Positions 15,462 through 23,278 of a DNA stretch of 64,000 nucleotides are shown piece by piece. The notes under the pieces are model-generated. The model did no database searches and was not told where the DNA came from. It saw only the letters and a list, made by a program, of their open reading frames with translations. Within the stretch, counting starts at the first letter, position 1, and each line of letters opens with the position of its first letter. This DNA is from Actinomadura luzonensis (lineage in GTDB: Bacteria; Actinomycetota; Actinomycetes; Streptosporangiales; Streptosporangiaceae). Location: assembly GCF_022664455.2 (NCBI RefSeq), contig NZ_JAKRKC020000002.1:2728001-2792000 (forward strand). Reading direction: 5' to 3'. A program made the position numbers and the translations under genes.

Positions 15462-16510
15462 TCCCCCGGCACGACCCCCAGCTCAAGGCGTTCGCCAGCG
15501 ACAACTACGCCGGCGTCCACCCCGAGATCCTCCAGGCCATCGCCGCCGCCAACGGCGGCCACCAGATCTCCTACGGCGACGACGTCTACACCGAGGCGCT
15601 CCAGGACGTCTTCCGCCGCCACTTCGGCGAGCGGGCGCGGGCCTGGCCCGTCTTCAACGGCACCGCCGCGAACGTCGTCTCCCTGCGCGCCATGCTCCGC
15701 CCCTGGGAGGCGGTCATCTGCGCGGAGAGCGCCCACATCAACACCGACGAGGGCGGCGCCCCCGAGGTCGCGGGCGGGATCAAGCTCCTCACCGTGCCCA
15801 CCCCCGACGGCAAGCTCACGCCCGAGCTGATCGACCGGCAGGCGTGGGGCTTCGGCGACGTGCACCGGGCCCAGCCGCGGGTGGTGTCCATCTCCAACAC
15901 CACCGAGCTGGGCACGCTCTACACGCCCGCCGAGATCGCCGCGATCTGCGCGCACGCCCACGAGCGGGGCCTGCTGGTGCACCTCGACGGCTCCCGGCTC
16001 ACCAACGCCGCCGCCGCGCTCGACGTGCCCATGCGGGCCCTCACCACCGACGCCGGGGTGGACGTGCTGTCCTTCGGCGGCACCAAGATCGGGCTGCTGT
16101 ACGGGGAGGCGGTCGTCGTCCTCGACCCCGAGGCGGCGAGCGGGATCGACTACATCCGCAAGACGTACATGCAGCTGTCGTCGAAGATGCGCTTCGTCTC
16201 CGCGCAGTTCGAGGCGCTGCTGTCGGGCGACCTGTGGCTGCGCAACGCCCGCCAGGCCAACGCGATGGGGCGGCGGCTGGCCGAGGCCGTCGGCCGCGTC
16301 CCCGGCGTCGTCCTGCCCCGGCCGGTCGAGGCCAACGCCGTCTTCGCCGTCCTGCCGAAGGACGTGACGGAGCGGCTGCAGAAGCGCTTCCGCTTCTACA
16401 CCTGGAACGAGGCGACCGGCGAGGTGCGCTGGATGTGCGCCTTCGACACCACCGAGGCCGACGTGGACGCCTTCGCCGCGGCCGTCGCCGAGGAGATGGC
16501 GGCGTCCTAG
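15458..16510 (+). CDS. Low-specificity L-threonine aldolase / beta-eliminating lyase family
   Basis: PLP enzyme of 350 residues cleaving beta-hydroxy-amino acids to glycine and an aldehyde. Visible motifs are FASDNYAGVHPEI, GTAANVVSLRAM, LVHLDGSRLTNAAAAL and the PLP lysine in SFGGTKIG (about residue 210). The start is TTG 15458, overlapping the SDR stop as TTGA; a longer frame upstream overlaps the SDR extensively and is rejected. It is convergent with the next gene, overlapping it by four bases. Confidence 0.9.
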   Translation: MIPRHDPQLKAFASDNYAGVHPEILQAIAAANGGHQISYGDDVYTEALQDVFRRHFGERARAWPVFNGTAANVVSLRAMLRPWEAVICAESAHINTDEGGAPEVAGGIKLLTVPTPDGKLTPELIDRQAWGFGDVHRAQPRVVSISNTTELGTLYTPAEIAAICAHAHERGLLVHLDGSRLTNAAAALDVPMRALTTDAGVDVLSFGGTKIGLLYGEAVVVLDPEAASGIDYIRKTYMQLSSKMRFVSAQFEALLSGDLWLRNARQANAMGRRLAEAVGRVPGVVLPRPVEANAVFAVLPKDVTERLQKRFRFYTWNEATGEVRWMCAFDTTEADVDAFAAAVAEEMAAS

Positions 16511-17928
16511 CGCGCCGGCCGGCGCAGCGCGAGCCGGGCGGCCTGCCAGCCGCCCATGCCGTGCGTCCCGGCCCCCGGCGGCGTGGCCGCCGAGCACAGG
16601 AACACCCCCGGCAGCGGGGTGCGCCACGGCGCCGGGGACCACACCGGGCGGCGCAGGAACTGCGCCAGGCTGGACAGCCCGCCCGAGATGTCGCCGCCCA
16701 CCAGGTTGGCGTCGTACGCCTCCAGCTCGGCCGGCCCCATCGCGTGGCGGGCCAGCACCCGGTCGCGGAAGCCGGGCGCGTACCGTTCGAGCTGGGCCTC
16801 GACGGCGTCCGTCAGGTCGGCCCGGGAGCCGTGCGGCACATGGCAGTAGGCCCACAGCGTGTGCCCGCCGCGCGTCGGGTCGGCCGCGTACGGCTGCACC
16901 ACCAGCACGTACGGCCGCGGCGAGACCCGGCCCGCGGCCGTCTCCGCCTCGCTGAGCGCGATCTCCTCCAGCGTGCCGCCGAGGTGCACGGTGCCCGCCC
17001 CCGCCACGGCCGGGTCGCGCCACGGCACCGGCCCGTCCAGCGCCCAGTCGAGCTTGAACACGCCGGGCCCGTACCGGTAGCGCTCCAGCCGCGCCCGGTA
17101 GCGCGGCGGCAGGTCGGCCAGGGCGAGGAACTGCCGGGGCGTCACGTCGAGCACCACCACCGGCGCCCGCACCTCCGACAGCCGCCGCACCCGGTGCCCG
17201 GCGACCGCCTCGCCGCCCAGCGACCGCAGCTCGGCCACCAGCGCGTCGGCCAGCACCTGCGACCCGCCCCGCACCAGCGGCCAGCCCACCGAGTGGGCCA
17301 GGGCCGCCAGCAGCAGCCCGTAGCCGGCGCTGACGGGGGAGCGCAGGTCGAGGACGGAGTGCGCGGCCATGCCGGCGAGCAGCGCCCGCGCCTCCGGCGT
17401 GCGGAAGGCGAGCCGCGCGAACGTCGTGGCCGGCAGCGCCGCCGCCGCCCCGAAGGGGACCGCCCGCGCGAACGCCGTCAGCGGCACGCCCCGCCACGGC
17501 CCGAGCGGCTTCAGCAGCAGCTCCACCAGCGGCAGGCCGGCCCGCGCGGCGGCGCCGGCGGTGGCCAGCCAGGCCGGCCCGTCGCGGCCGAGCCCGGCGG
17601 CGGTGCGGACCGGGTCGCGGTGCACGAGCACCGCCGGCCGGCCGTCCAGCGGATGGGCGGCCGGAACGGGCGGGTGGACGAACTCGACGCCCTTCAGCTC
17701 GTGCCGCGCGCGCAGCTCGCGGAAGGCGGGGGAGGCGAGGGCCAGCGCCATGACCGTCGCGCCGAAGTCGTGCACCCGGCCGGGCAGCGTCAGCTCTCCC
17801 GAGCGGAGCCCGCCGCCGAACCGGTCGGCCGCCTCCAGCAGCACCACCCGGCGGCCGGCGCGGGCCAGCGTGACGGCGGCGACGAGCCCGTTGGGCCCGG
17901 AGCCGACCACCACCGCGTCGGCGTCCAT
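16507..17928 (-). CDS. FAD-dependent oxidoreductase, phytoene desaturase/PYROXD2-like
   Basis: 473-residue flavoprotein with the dinucleotide-binding motif VVGSGPNGLVAAVTLARAG (residues 7-25) and VLLEAADRFGGGLRSGE. The C-terminal end GVFLCSAATPPGAGTHGMGG is the second FAD-binding segment of the carotenoid desaturase/PYROXD2 group. Substrate unknown; no carotenoid genes lie nearby. The DUF305 gene lies just upstream on the same strand, four bases away. Confidence 0.88.
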   Translation of the reverse strand: MDADAVVVGSGPNGLVAAVTLARAGRRVVLLEAADRFGGGLRSGELTLPGRVHDFGATVMALALASPAFRELRARHELKGVEFVHPPVPAAHPLDGRPAVLVHRDPVRTAAGLGRDGPAWLATAGAAARAGLPLVELLLKPLGPWRGVPLTAFARAVPFGAAAALPATTFARLAFRTPEARALLAGMAAHSVLDLRSPVSAGYGLLLAALAHSVGWPLVRGGSQVLADALVAELRSLGGEAVAGHRVRRLSEVRAPVVVLDVTPRQFLALADLPPRYRARLERYRYGPGVFKLDWALDGPVPWRDPAVAGAGTVHLGGTLEEIALSEAETAAGRVSPRPYVLVVQPYAADPTRGGHTLWAYCHVPHGSRADLTDAVEAQLERYAPGFRDRVLARHAMGPAELEAYDANLVGGDISGGLSSLAQFLRRPVWSPAPWRTPLPGVFLCSAATPPGAGTHGMGGWQAARLALRRPAR

Positions 17929-17932
17929 CCGC

Positions 17933-18577
17933 CTACTGCGACTTCAGGATCGACGGGTAGGGCTGCGCGCCGCGCCGGTGCAACAGCTCGGTCATCAGCT
18001 TGATCTCGCTGCTCTGCCCCTGGACGATCTTCTGCGCCATGCTCACCACCTCGGGCCGGGTGGACTGGTCGAGCAGGCCCTCGGCCATCTGCACCCCGCC
18101 CTCATGGTGCCGGATCATCAGCTGCAGGAACAGCACCTCGGCCTGCGTGCCGGTCGCCGCCTTGAGCTCGGCCAGCTCGGCGGGCGAGGCCATGCCGGGC
18201 ATCTGCCCGGGGCTCGCGACGGGGGCGGCGGAGCCGCCGCCGTGCCCGTGGCCGCTCATCCAGGCCATCGGCTTCTGGTCGGTCGCCTGGCCGAGCCCCC
18301 ACTGCTGCAGCCAGCCCAGGAACATGCCGCGCTGGTTGGCCTGGGTGTTGATGATGTCGAAGGCCAGGTTGGAGACCTCCTTGGCGGGCTGCTTGTCGCG
18401 GATGACGAACGCCATCTCGACGGCCTGCGCGTGGTGCGCGGCCATGTCGCGGGCGAACCCGGCCTCGGGCGAGGAGTCGCCCGGCGTGCCCGCGCGTGCG
18501 AACAGCAGGTAGGCCGCCGCGGCGAGCACCAGCACGCCGCAGACGATGAGCAGGGGTTTCCTGAGCGGCTTTTCCAT
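17933..18577 (-). CDS. DUF305 family membrane-anchored protein
   Basis: 214-residue protein with an N-terminal TM/signal anchor (KPLLIVCGVLVLAAAAYLLF) and two DUF305 His pairs, DMAAHHAQAVEMA and LMIRHHEGGVQMAEG. The family is linked to metal, often copper, handling by association. A Met/His-rich loop (PMAWMSGHGHGGG) fits metal binding. ATG 18577 is chosen just before the TM anchor; the frame extends upstream without a plausible start. Confidence 0.85.
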   Translation of the reverse strand: MEKPLRKPLLIVCGVLVLAAAAYLLFARAGTPGDSSPEAGFARDMAAHHAQAVEMAFVIRDKQPAKEVSNLAFDIINTQANQRGMFLGWLQQWGLGQATDQKPMAWMSGHGHGGGSAAPVASPGQMPGMASPAELAELKAATGTQAEVLFLQLMIRHHEGGVQMAEGLLDQSTRPEVVSMAQKIVQGQSSEIKLMTELLHRRGAQPYPSILKSQ

Positions 18578-18719
18578 GGCCCGTCCAGCGTACCCACTCG
18601 CCGCCCACCCCGCCGCCCCGTCCTGGGCAAGCCGCCGGGCCGCGCTTACTTCCGCCTTATTCTCCGCATACGTCCGGAGGGCATAGGGTGACCCGTGTTG
18701 GTACGCCGATGGAGGAACG

Positions 18720-19430
18720 ATGACGAAGGAGAAGGCGCAGGCGCGGCGCGAGCATCTGCAGAAGATGCGGGCCGACCAGAAGCGCAAACAACGCCGCGCC
18801 GCGCTGCTCATGTGGGGCACGGGCGGGCTGATCATCGTGGTGCTCGTCGGCGTGGTCGGCTTCTACCTCGTCAAACAGGCTCGTGAGACCTCGCTCGACG
18901 CCGTGACCAGCGTCAAGTACGCGGCGGGCGAGCACGTCTGGAACGCGGTCACCTACAAGGAGACCCCGCCCGTCGGCGGCCAGCACAACAACTACTGGCA
19001 GCAGTGCGCCATCTACGACAAGCCGATCCACTCCGAGCACGCGGTCCACTCGATGGAGCACGGCGCCGTCTGGATCACCTACCGGCCCGACCTGCCCAAG
19101 GCGCAGCTCGACAAGCTGAAGCAGGTGGCCACGACCACGGGCCAGCAGGACTACATGCTGATGAGCCCGTTCCCCGGCCTGCCCTCGCCGGTCGTCGTGT
19201 CCTCCTGGGGCCACCAGCTCAAGCTGAGCGACCCGGCCGACCCGAAGCTGCCCGCCTTCATCAAGCGGTACCAGAACGGCGCCGACACCCCCGAGCCGGG
19301 CGCCACCTGCGGCGGCTCCGACGCCATCACCACCACCGCGGACCAGGCCCCGCTGCCGCCCGAGCCCACGGGCCAGGCCAACGCGCCGATGGAGACGCTC
19401 AAGCCGTCGGCCAGCCCCTCCCAGCAGTAG
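18720..19430 (+). CDS. DUF3105 family membrane-anchored protein
   Basis: 236 residues: a basic cytoplasmic N-terminus (KEKAQARREHLQKMRADQK), one TM helix (about 28-50) and an extracellular DUF3105 domain with YKETPPVGGQHNNYWQQC, IHSEHAVHSMEHGAVWITY and MSPFPGLPSPVVVSSWG. The conserved His residues suggest metal binding. The ribosome site ggaggaacg precedes ATG 18720. It is divergent from the DUF305 gene, and DUF305/DUF3105 often occur together, supporting a common metal-related role (inference). Confidence 0.88.
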   Translation: MTKEKAQARREHLQKMRADQKRKQRRAALLMWGTGGLIIVVLVGVVGFYLVKQARETSLDAVTSVKYAAGEHVWNAVTYKETPPVGGQHNNYWQQCAIYDKPIHSEHAVHSMEHGAVWITYRPDLPKAQLDKLKQVATTTGQQDYMLMSPFPGLPSPVVVSSWGHQLKLSDPADPKLPAFIKRYQNGADTPEPGATCGGSDAITTTADQAPLPPEPTGQANAPMETLKPSASPSQQ

Positions 19431-19471
19431 CCCGCGACAGGAGCGGGAGGCCGCGCCCGCCGGCGGACGGC

Positions 19472-20587
19472 TCAGCCGAGCACGTCCTCCGGCGGCGTCC
19501 ACTCCAGCCCGTGCGCCTCGGCCACCGGGCCGCTGGTCAGCCGGCCCTCGTGCGTGCTCAGGCCGCGGGCCAGCGCCGGGTCCTCGCGCATGGCCCGCCG
19601 CCACCCCAGGTCCGCGATCGCCAGCGCGTACGGCAGCGTCACGTTGGTCAGCGCGAACGTGGACGTGTGCGGCACCGCGCCCGGCATGTTGGCCACGCAG
19701 TAGAACAGCGACCGGTGCACCCGGTACGTCGGCTCCTCGTGCGTCGTCGGCCGGGAGTCCTCGAAGCAGCCGCCCTGGTCGATCGAGATGTCCACCAGCA
19801 CCGAGCCCGGCTTCATCCGGCTGACCAGCTCGTTGCTCACCAGCTTGGGCGCCTTCGCGCCGGGCACCAGCACCGCGCCGATCACCAGGTCGGCCTCCAG
19901 CACCGCCCGCTCCACCTCCAGCAGGTTGGAGGCGACCGTCTGGCAGTGGCCCTGGTAGATGAGGTCGGCCTGGCGCAGCTTGTCGATGTTCCTGTCCAGC
20001 AGCAGCACCTCGGCCTGCATGCCGAGGGCGATGGCGGCGGCGTTCATCCCGGACACGCCCGCCCCGATGACCACGACGTGCGCCGCGCGCACCCCGGACA
20101 CGCCGCCCATCAGCACGCCCCTGCCGCCCGCCGAGCGCATCAGGTGGTACGCCCCCACCTGCGGCGCGAGCCGGCCCGCGACCTCCGACATGGGGGCCAG
20201 CAGCGGCAGCGCCCCGGCGTCGGTCTGCACGGTCTCGTACGCGACCGCCGTGCACCCCGAGTCGAGCAGCGCCTGCGTGCAGGGCCGGGAGGCGGCCAGG
20301 TGGAGGTAGGTGAACAGCACCTGCCCCTTGCGCAGCCGGTGGTACTCCTCGGCCACCGGCTCCTTCACCTTCAGCACCAGGTCGGCCGCGCCCCACACCT
20401 CGTCGGCCGCGGGCACGATCGTCGCGCCCGCCGCGGCGAAGTCGGCGTCGGGGATCGCCGACCCCTCGCCGGCCCCTCGTTCGACGTGGACCTGGTGGCC
20501 GTGCCGGGTGAACTCGTGCACGCCTGCCGGGGTCAGCGCCACCCGGTACTCGCTGTTCTTGACCTCTGCGGGAACACCGATCCTCAT
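19472..20587 (-). CDS. ald: Alanine dehydrogenase
   Basis: Catalyses reversible NAD-dependent deamination of L-alanine to pyruvate. It is 371 residues, exactly the family length. It begins MRIGVPAEVKNSEYRVALTP, has KVKEPVAEEYHRL with the catalytic Lys, GVLMGGVSGVRAAHVVVIGAG with the NAD site, and PGAVPHTSTFALTNVTLPY. The start ATG 20587 has GAGGGG upstream on the minus strand; a 30-codon in-frame extension further upstream is rejected. Confidence 0.95.
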   Translation of the reverse strand: MRIGVPAEVKNSEYRVALTPAGVHEFTRHGHQVHVERGAGEGSAIPDADFAAAGATIVPAADEVWGAADLVLKVKEPVAEEYHRLRKGQVLFTYLHLAASRPCTQALLDSGCTAVAYETVQTDAGALPLLAPMSEVAGRLAPQVGAYHLMRSAGGRGVLMGGVSGVRAAHVVVIGAGVSGMNAAAIALGMQAEVLLLDRNIDKLRQADLIYQGHCQTVASNLLEVERAVLEADLVIGAVLVPGAKAPKLVSNELVSRMKPGSVLVDISIDQGGCFEDSRPTTHEEPTYRVHRSLFYCVANMPGAVPHTSTFALTNVTLPYALAIADLGWRRAMREDPALARGLSTHEGRLTSGPVAEAHGLEWTPPEDVLG

Positions 20588-20613
20588 CGATCGCCCCTCG
20601 TTCGCGTGGAATC

Positions 20614-20628
20614 CGCGGACCGTCCGCG
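20614..20628. promoter_or_regulatory. Perfect palindrome upstream of ald
   Basis: CGCGGAC-C-GTCCGCG, 27 bases upstream of the ald ATG and in the divergent interval. It may be a regulator site or a leader hairpin. Confidence 0.35.
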
Positions 20629-20710
20629 ATCCCGCCTTCTTGATTACCTTGCCCCGGCTGGTCCTCGATAGGCTCACCGCAGCCCGAACGTCAGGATGGG
20701 AACGTCATCG

Positions 20711-21601
20711 ATGGACAAGCCGGAAGCGCCGCCCCCCGCGGACCCGGGGGAGCCGCAGGCCAGCAGACTCACCACCATCGTGCTGATCGTCTCGCTCGTC
20801 CTCGTCGTGCTCGTCGCCGGCGTGCTCGGCACGGTCGCGGTCCTCATGACGAGGAACCCCGACCAGCCGCTGCTCGGCGGCGCGCCGCCGGTGCGGCTGG
20901 CGGTGCCGCTGCACTTCGCCCCGGTACGCAGCACGCAGGCGGCGCCCTGCCCGGCCGGCGAGCAGGCCGTGCCCGACGAGGAGCAGCGCACCTGCTACCT
21001 GCTGGAGGACGGCGTCACGGTCCTGTCGGTGCAGCGCATCGAGCCCATCAGGGAGAAGGACGGCCAGTACTCCGTGCGCATCGCGGTGGCCGCCGGGTTC
21101 AAGAGCCGGATGATGGAGCTGGTCGACGAGATGGCGGCCGATCAGCGGCAGCTCGCGGTCGTGCTCGCGCCCGAGCAGCCCGACGAGCCCAAGACCGTGG
21201 TGGCCGCGCCCATCGTGACCGAGCAGATGACCGGTGACAGCGTCCGGATCGCCGGGTTCACCAAGGAGCAGGCCGACTCGCTGACCTCGCGGCTGCTCGG
21301 CCCGTCCGGCGCCGCCACCCCCACCACCCAGCCCACCACCCAGCCCACCACCCAGCCGACCGCGCAGCCGACCACGGGCACCCAGCCGACCGGAGGCACC
21401 CAACCCACAGGAGGCACCCAGCCCGGCGCCACCGGCCCCGCCTCCGGCACCGGCCGCACCGGCACCGACCCGCGCTACTCCTCCTGCAAGGAGGTCGTCG
21501 CCAACGGCTACGGCCCCTACTCGCGCGGCATCCACCAGGAGTACTCCTGGTACCCCGACGTCGACAGGAACGGCGTGGCCTGCAACAGCGGCGACATGTA
21601 G
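20711..21601 (+). CDS. Membrane-anchored protein with C-terminal excalibur domain
   Basis: 296 residues: TM helix at about 20-42, an extracellular domain resembling a SecD P1-head-like fold (CYLLEDGVTVLSVQRIE, AVVLAPEQ), a Thr/Pro/Gln-rich repeat stalk (TTQPTTQP and GTQPTGG repeats), and a terminal excalibur Ca-binding motif YPDVDRNGVACNSGDM with two Cys. Role unknown, probably cell-envelope. ATG 20711 is chosen because of a purine-rich ribosome site; the in-frame ATG 20696 lacks one. Confidence 0.8.
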   Translation: MDKPEAPPPADPGEPQASRLTTIVLIVSLVLVVLVAGVLGTVAVLMTRNPDQPLLGGAPPVRLAVPLHFAPVRSTQAAPCPAGEQAVPDEEQRTCYLLEDGVTVLSVQRIEPIREKDGQYSVRIAVAAGFKSRMMELVDEMAADQRQLAVVLAPEQPDEPKTVVAAPIVTEQMTGDSVRIAGFTKEQADSLTSRLLGPSGAATPTTQPTTQPTTQPTAQPTTGTQPTGGTQPTGGTQPGATGPASGTGRTGTDPRYSSCKEVVANGYGPYSRGIHQEYSWYPDVDRNGVACNSGDM

Positions 21602-21605
21602 CCGG

Positions 21606-22985
21606 TCAGCCGAACAGCCGCTCCAGCCAGTCGATCGCGAAGTACGCCAGGAACACCAGCGACACCGCCCACAGCAGCCACGGGATCTCGGCGACCTTGC
21701 CCCGGGCCGCCTTGATCAGCGTGTAGACGATGACGCCCGCGCCCACGCCGTTGGTGATCGAGTACGTGAACGGCATCAGCGCGATCGTCAGGAACGCCGG
21801 GATCGCCAGCTCCACGTCGTCCCAGGGCACGTTCTTGCTCTGCATCATCATCAGCGCCCCGACCAGCACCAGCGCGGGCGCGGCCGCGGCGGCGGGCACC
21901 ACGGCGGCGAGCGGCGTGAACAGCAGCGTGAGCCCCAGCAGCGCCCCGGTCACCACGCTCGCCAGACCGGTGCGCGCGCCCTCGCCGACGCCCGCCGCCG
22001 ACTCCACGAAGACGGTGTTCGCCGAGGCGCTGACCGAGCCGCCCACCATGCCGGCCACGCCGTCCACGGTCAGGATGCGGCCGAGCCGCGGCACCCCGCC
22101 CTCCCGGTCCACGAGCCCGGCCTCGTCGCTGACGCCGATGATGGTGCCCATCGCGTCGAAGAACCCCGACAGCACCAGCGTGAACAGCACCACGGTCGCC
22201 GTCAGCGCCCCCGCCCGGGCGAACCCGCCGAACAGGTCGAACTGCCCGACCAGCCCGAAGTCGGGCGCGGCGACCAGCGACTCGGGCACCCGCGGCGCCA
22301 CCACGCCCCACGACCGCGGGTCCACCGCGGCCACCGAGTTCACCAGCACCGACAGGGCCGCGGTCACGGCGATGCCGATGAGGATGGCGGCCGGGGTGCG
22401 GCGCGCGTACAGCAGGATCATCAGCAGCAGGCCGAAGCAGAACATCACGACCGGCCAGCCGACCAGGTGGCCGGTCGCGCCGAGCTGCACAGGCGTGCCC
22501 GCGCCCGCCGCGACGAAACCGGCGTCGACCAGGCCGATGAGCGCGATGAACAGCCCGATGCCGACGCTGATGGCGTGTTTCAGCGCCAGCGGGATGGCGT
22601 TCATGATCAGGGTGCGCAGGCCGGTCACGGCCAGCAGGACGATGACCAGCCCTTCGAGCACCACCAGACCCATGGCCTGCGGCCACGTCATGTGCGGGGC
22701 GGCCTGGTAGGCGACCACGGCGTTGAGCCCGAGCCCGGCGGCCAGGCCGAAGGGCGCGTTGCCGACGAACGCCATGAGCAGCGTCGAGATCGCCGCCGCC
22801 AGCGCGGTCGAGGTGGTGAGCTGCGCGATGGACAGGCGCGCCCCGGTGACGTCCTTCGCCCCGGCCAGGATGATCGGGTTGAGCAGGATGATGTAGGCCA
22901 TGGCCACGAAGGTGGTGAGCCCGCCACGCACCTCCCGGCCGGCGGTGGTCCCGCGCCGGGTCAGCTCGAAGAGCCGGTCGAGCAC
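21606..22985 (-). CDS. NCS2-family purine (guanine/hypoxanthine) permease
   Basis: 459-residue, ~12-14 TM transporter of the AzgA/GhxP branch. Motifs: REVRGGLTTFVAMAYIILLNP at the N-terminus, ALAAAISTLLMAFVGNAPFGLA, GLGLNAVVAY and SANTVFVESAAGVGEGARTG. The GTG start 22985 follows a very strong GGGGGGA ribosome site. It is last in a minus-strand run with an EF-hand protein and xanthine dehydrogenase, consistent with import of purines for catabolism. Confidence 0.93.
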   Translation of the reverse strand: MLDRLFELTRRGTTAGREVRGGLTTFVAMAYIILLNPIILAGAKDVTGARLSIAQLTTSTALAAAISTLLMAFVGNAPFGLAAGLGLNAVVAYQAAPHMTWPQAMGLVVLEGLVIVLLAVTGLRTLIMNAIPLALKHAISVGIGLFIALIGLVDAGFVAAGAGTPVQLGATGHLVGWPVVMFCFGLLLMILLYARRTPAAILIGIAVTAALSVLVNSVAAVDPRSWGVVAPRVPESLVAAPDFGLVGQFDLFGGFARAGALTATVVLFTLVLSGFFDAMGTIIGVSDEAGLVDREGGVPRLGRILTVDGVAGMVGGSVSASANTVFVESAAGVGEGARTGLASVVTGALLGLTLLFTPLAAVVPAAAAAPALVLVGALMMMQSKNVPWDDVELAIPAFLTIALMPFTYSITNGVGAGVIVYTLIKAARGKVAEIPWLLWAVSLVFLAYFAIDWLERLFG

Positions 22986-23044
22986 GTCATCCCCCCTTCG
23001 TGATCAGGGGGAGTGCCGGGTGCCCTACCCGGCGTGGGACAAGA

Positions 23045-23278
23045 TCACGCCTTCTCGTGCCGCCCGTGGCCGACCAGCCCGACGAACTCCTCCAGCCCGA
23101 TCCTGCCGTCGCCGTCGCGGTCGGCGGACCGGATGAACGCCTCGATCTCGCTCTCCGACGCGCCCTGCCCGCCCAGCGCCTCGTTGGCCTGGCGGATCTC
23201 CTCGGCGGTCAGCAGCCCGTCGCCGTCGGTGTCGAAGCGGCGGAACTCCGCCTCGGCCGCCTCACGTCCGCTGCTCAT
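23045..23278 (-). CDS. Small EF-hand calcium-binding protein
   Basis: 77 residues with two canonical EF-hand loops, DTDGDGLLTAEE and DRDGDGRIGLEE, each with acidic residues at positions 1, 3, 5 and 12. It is cytoplasmic (no signal peptide) and resembles calerythrin-type mini calmodulins of actinomycetes. Its start overlaps the 3' end of the xanthine dehydrogenase gene by 17 bases, so it is co-transcribed with purine catabolism genes. Partner unknown. Confidence 0.9.
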   Translation of the reverse strand: MSSGREAAEAEFRRFDTDGDGLLTAEEIRQANEALGGQGASESEIEAFIRSADRDGDGRIGLEEFVGLVGHGRHEKA

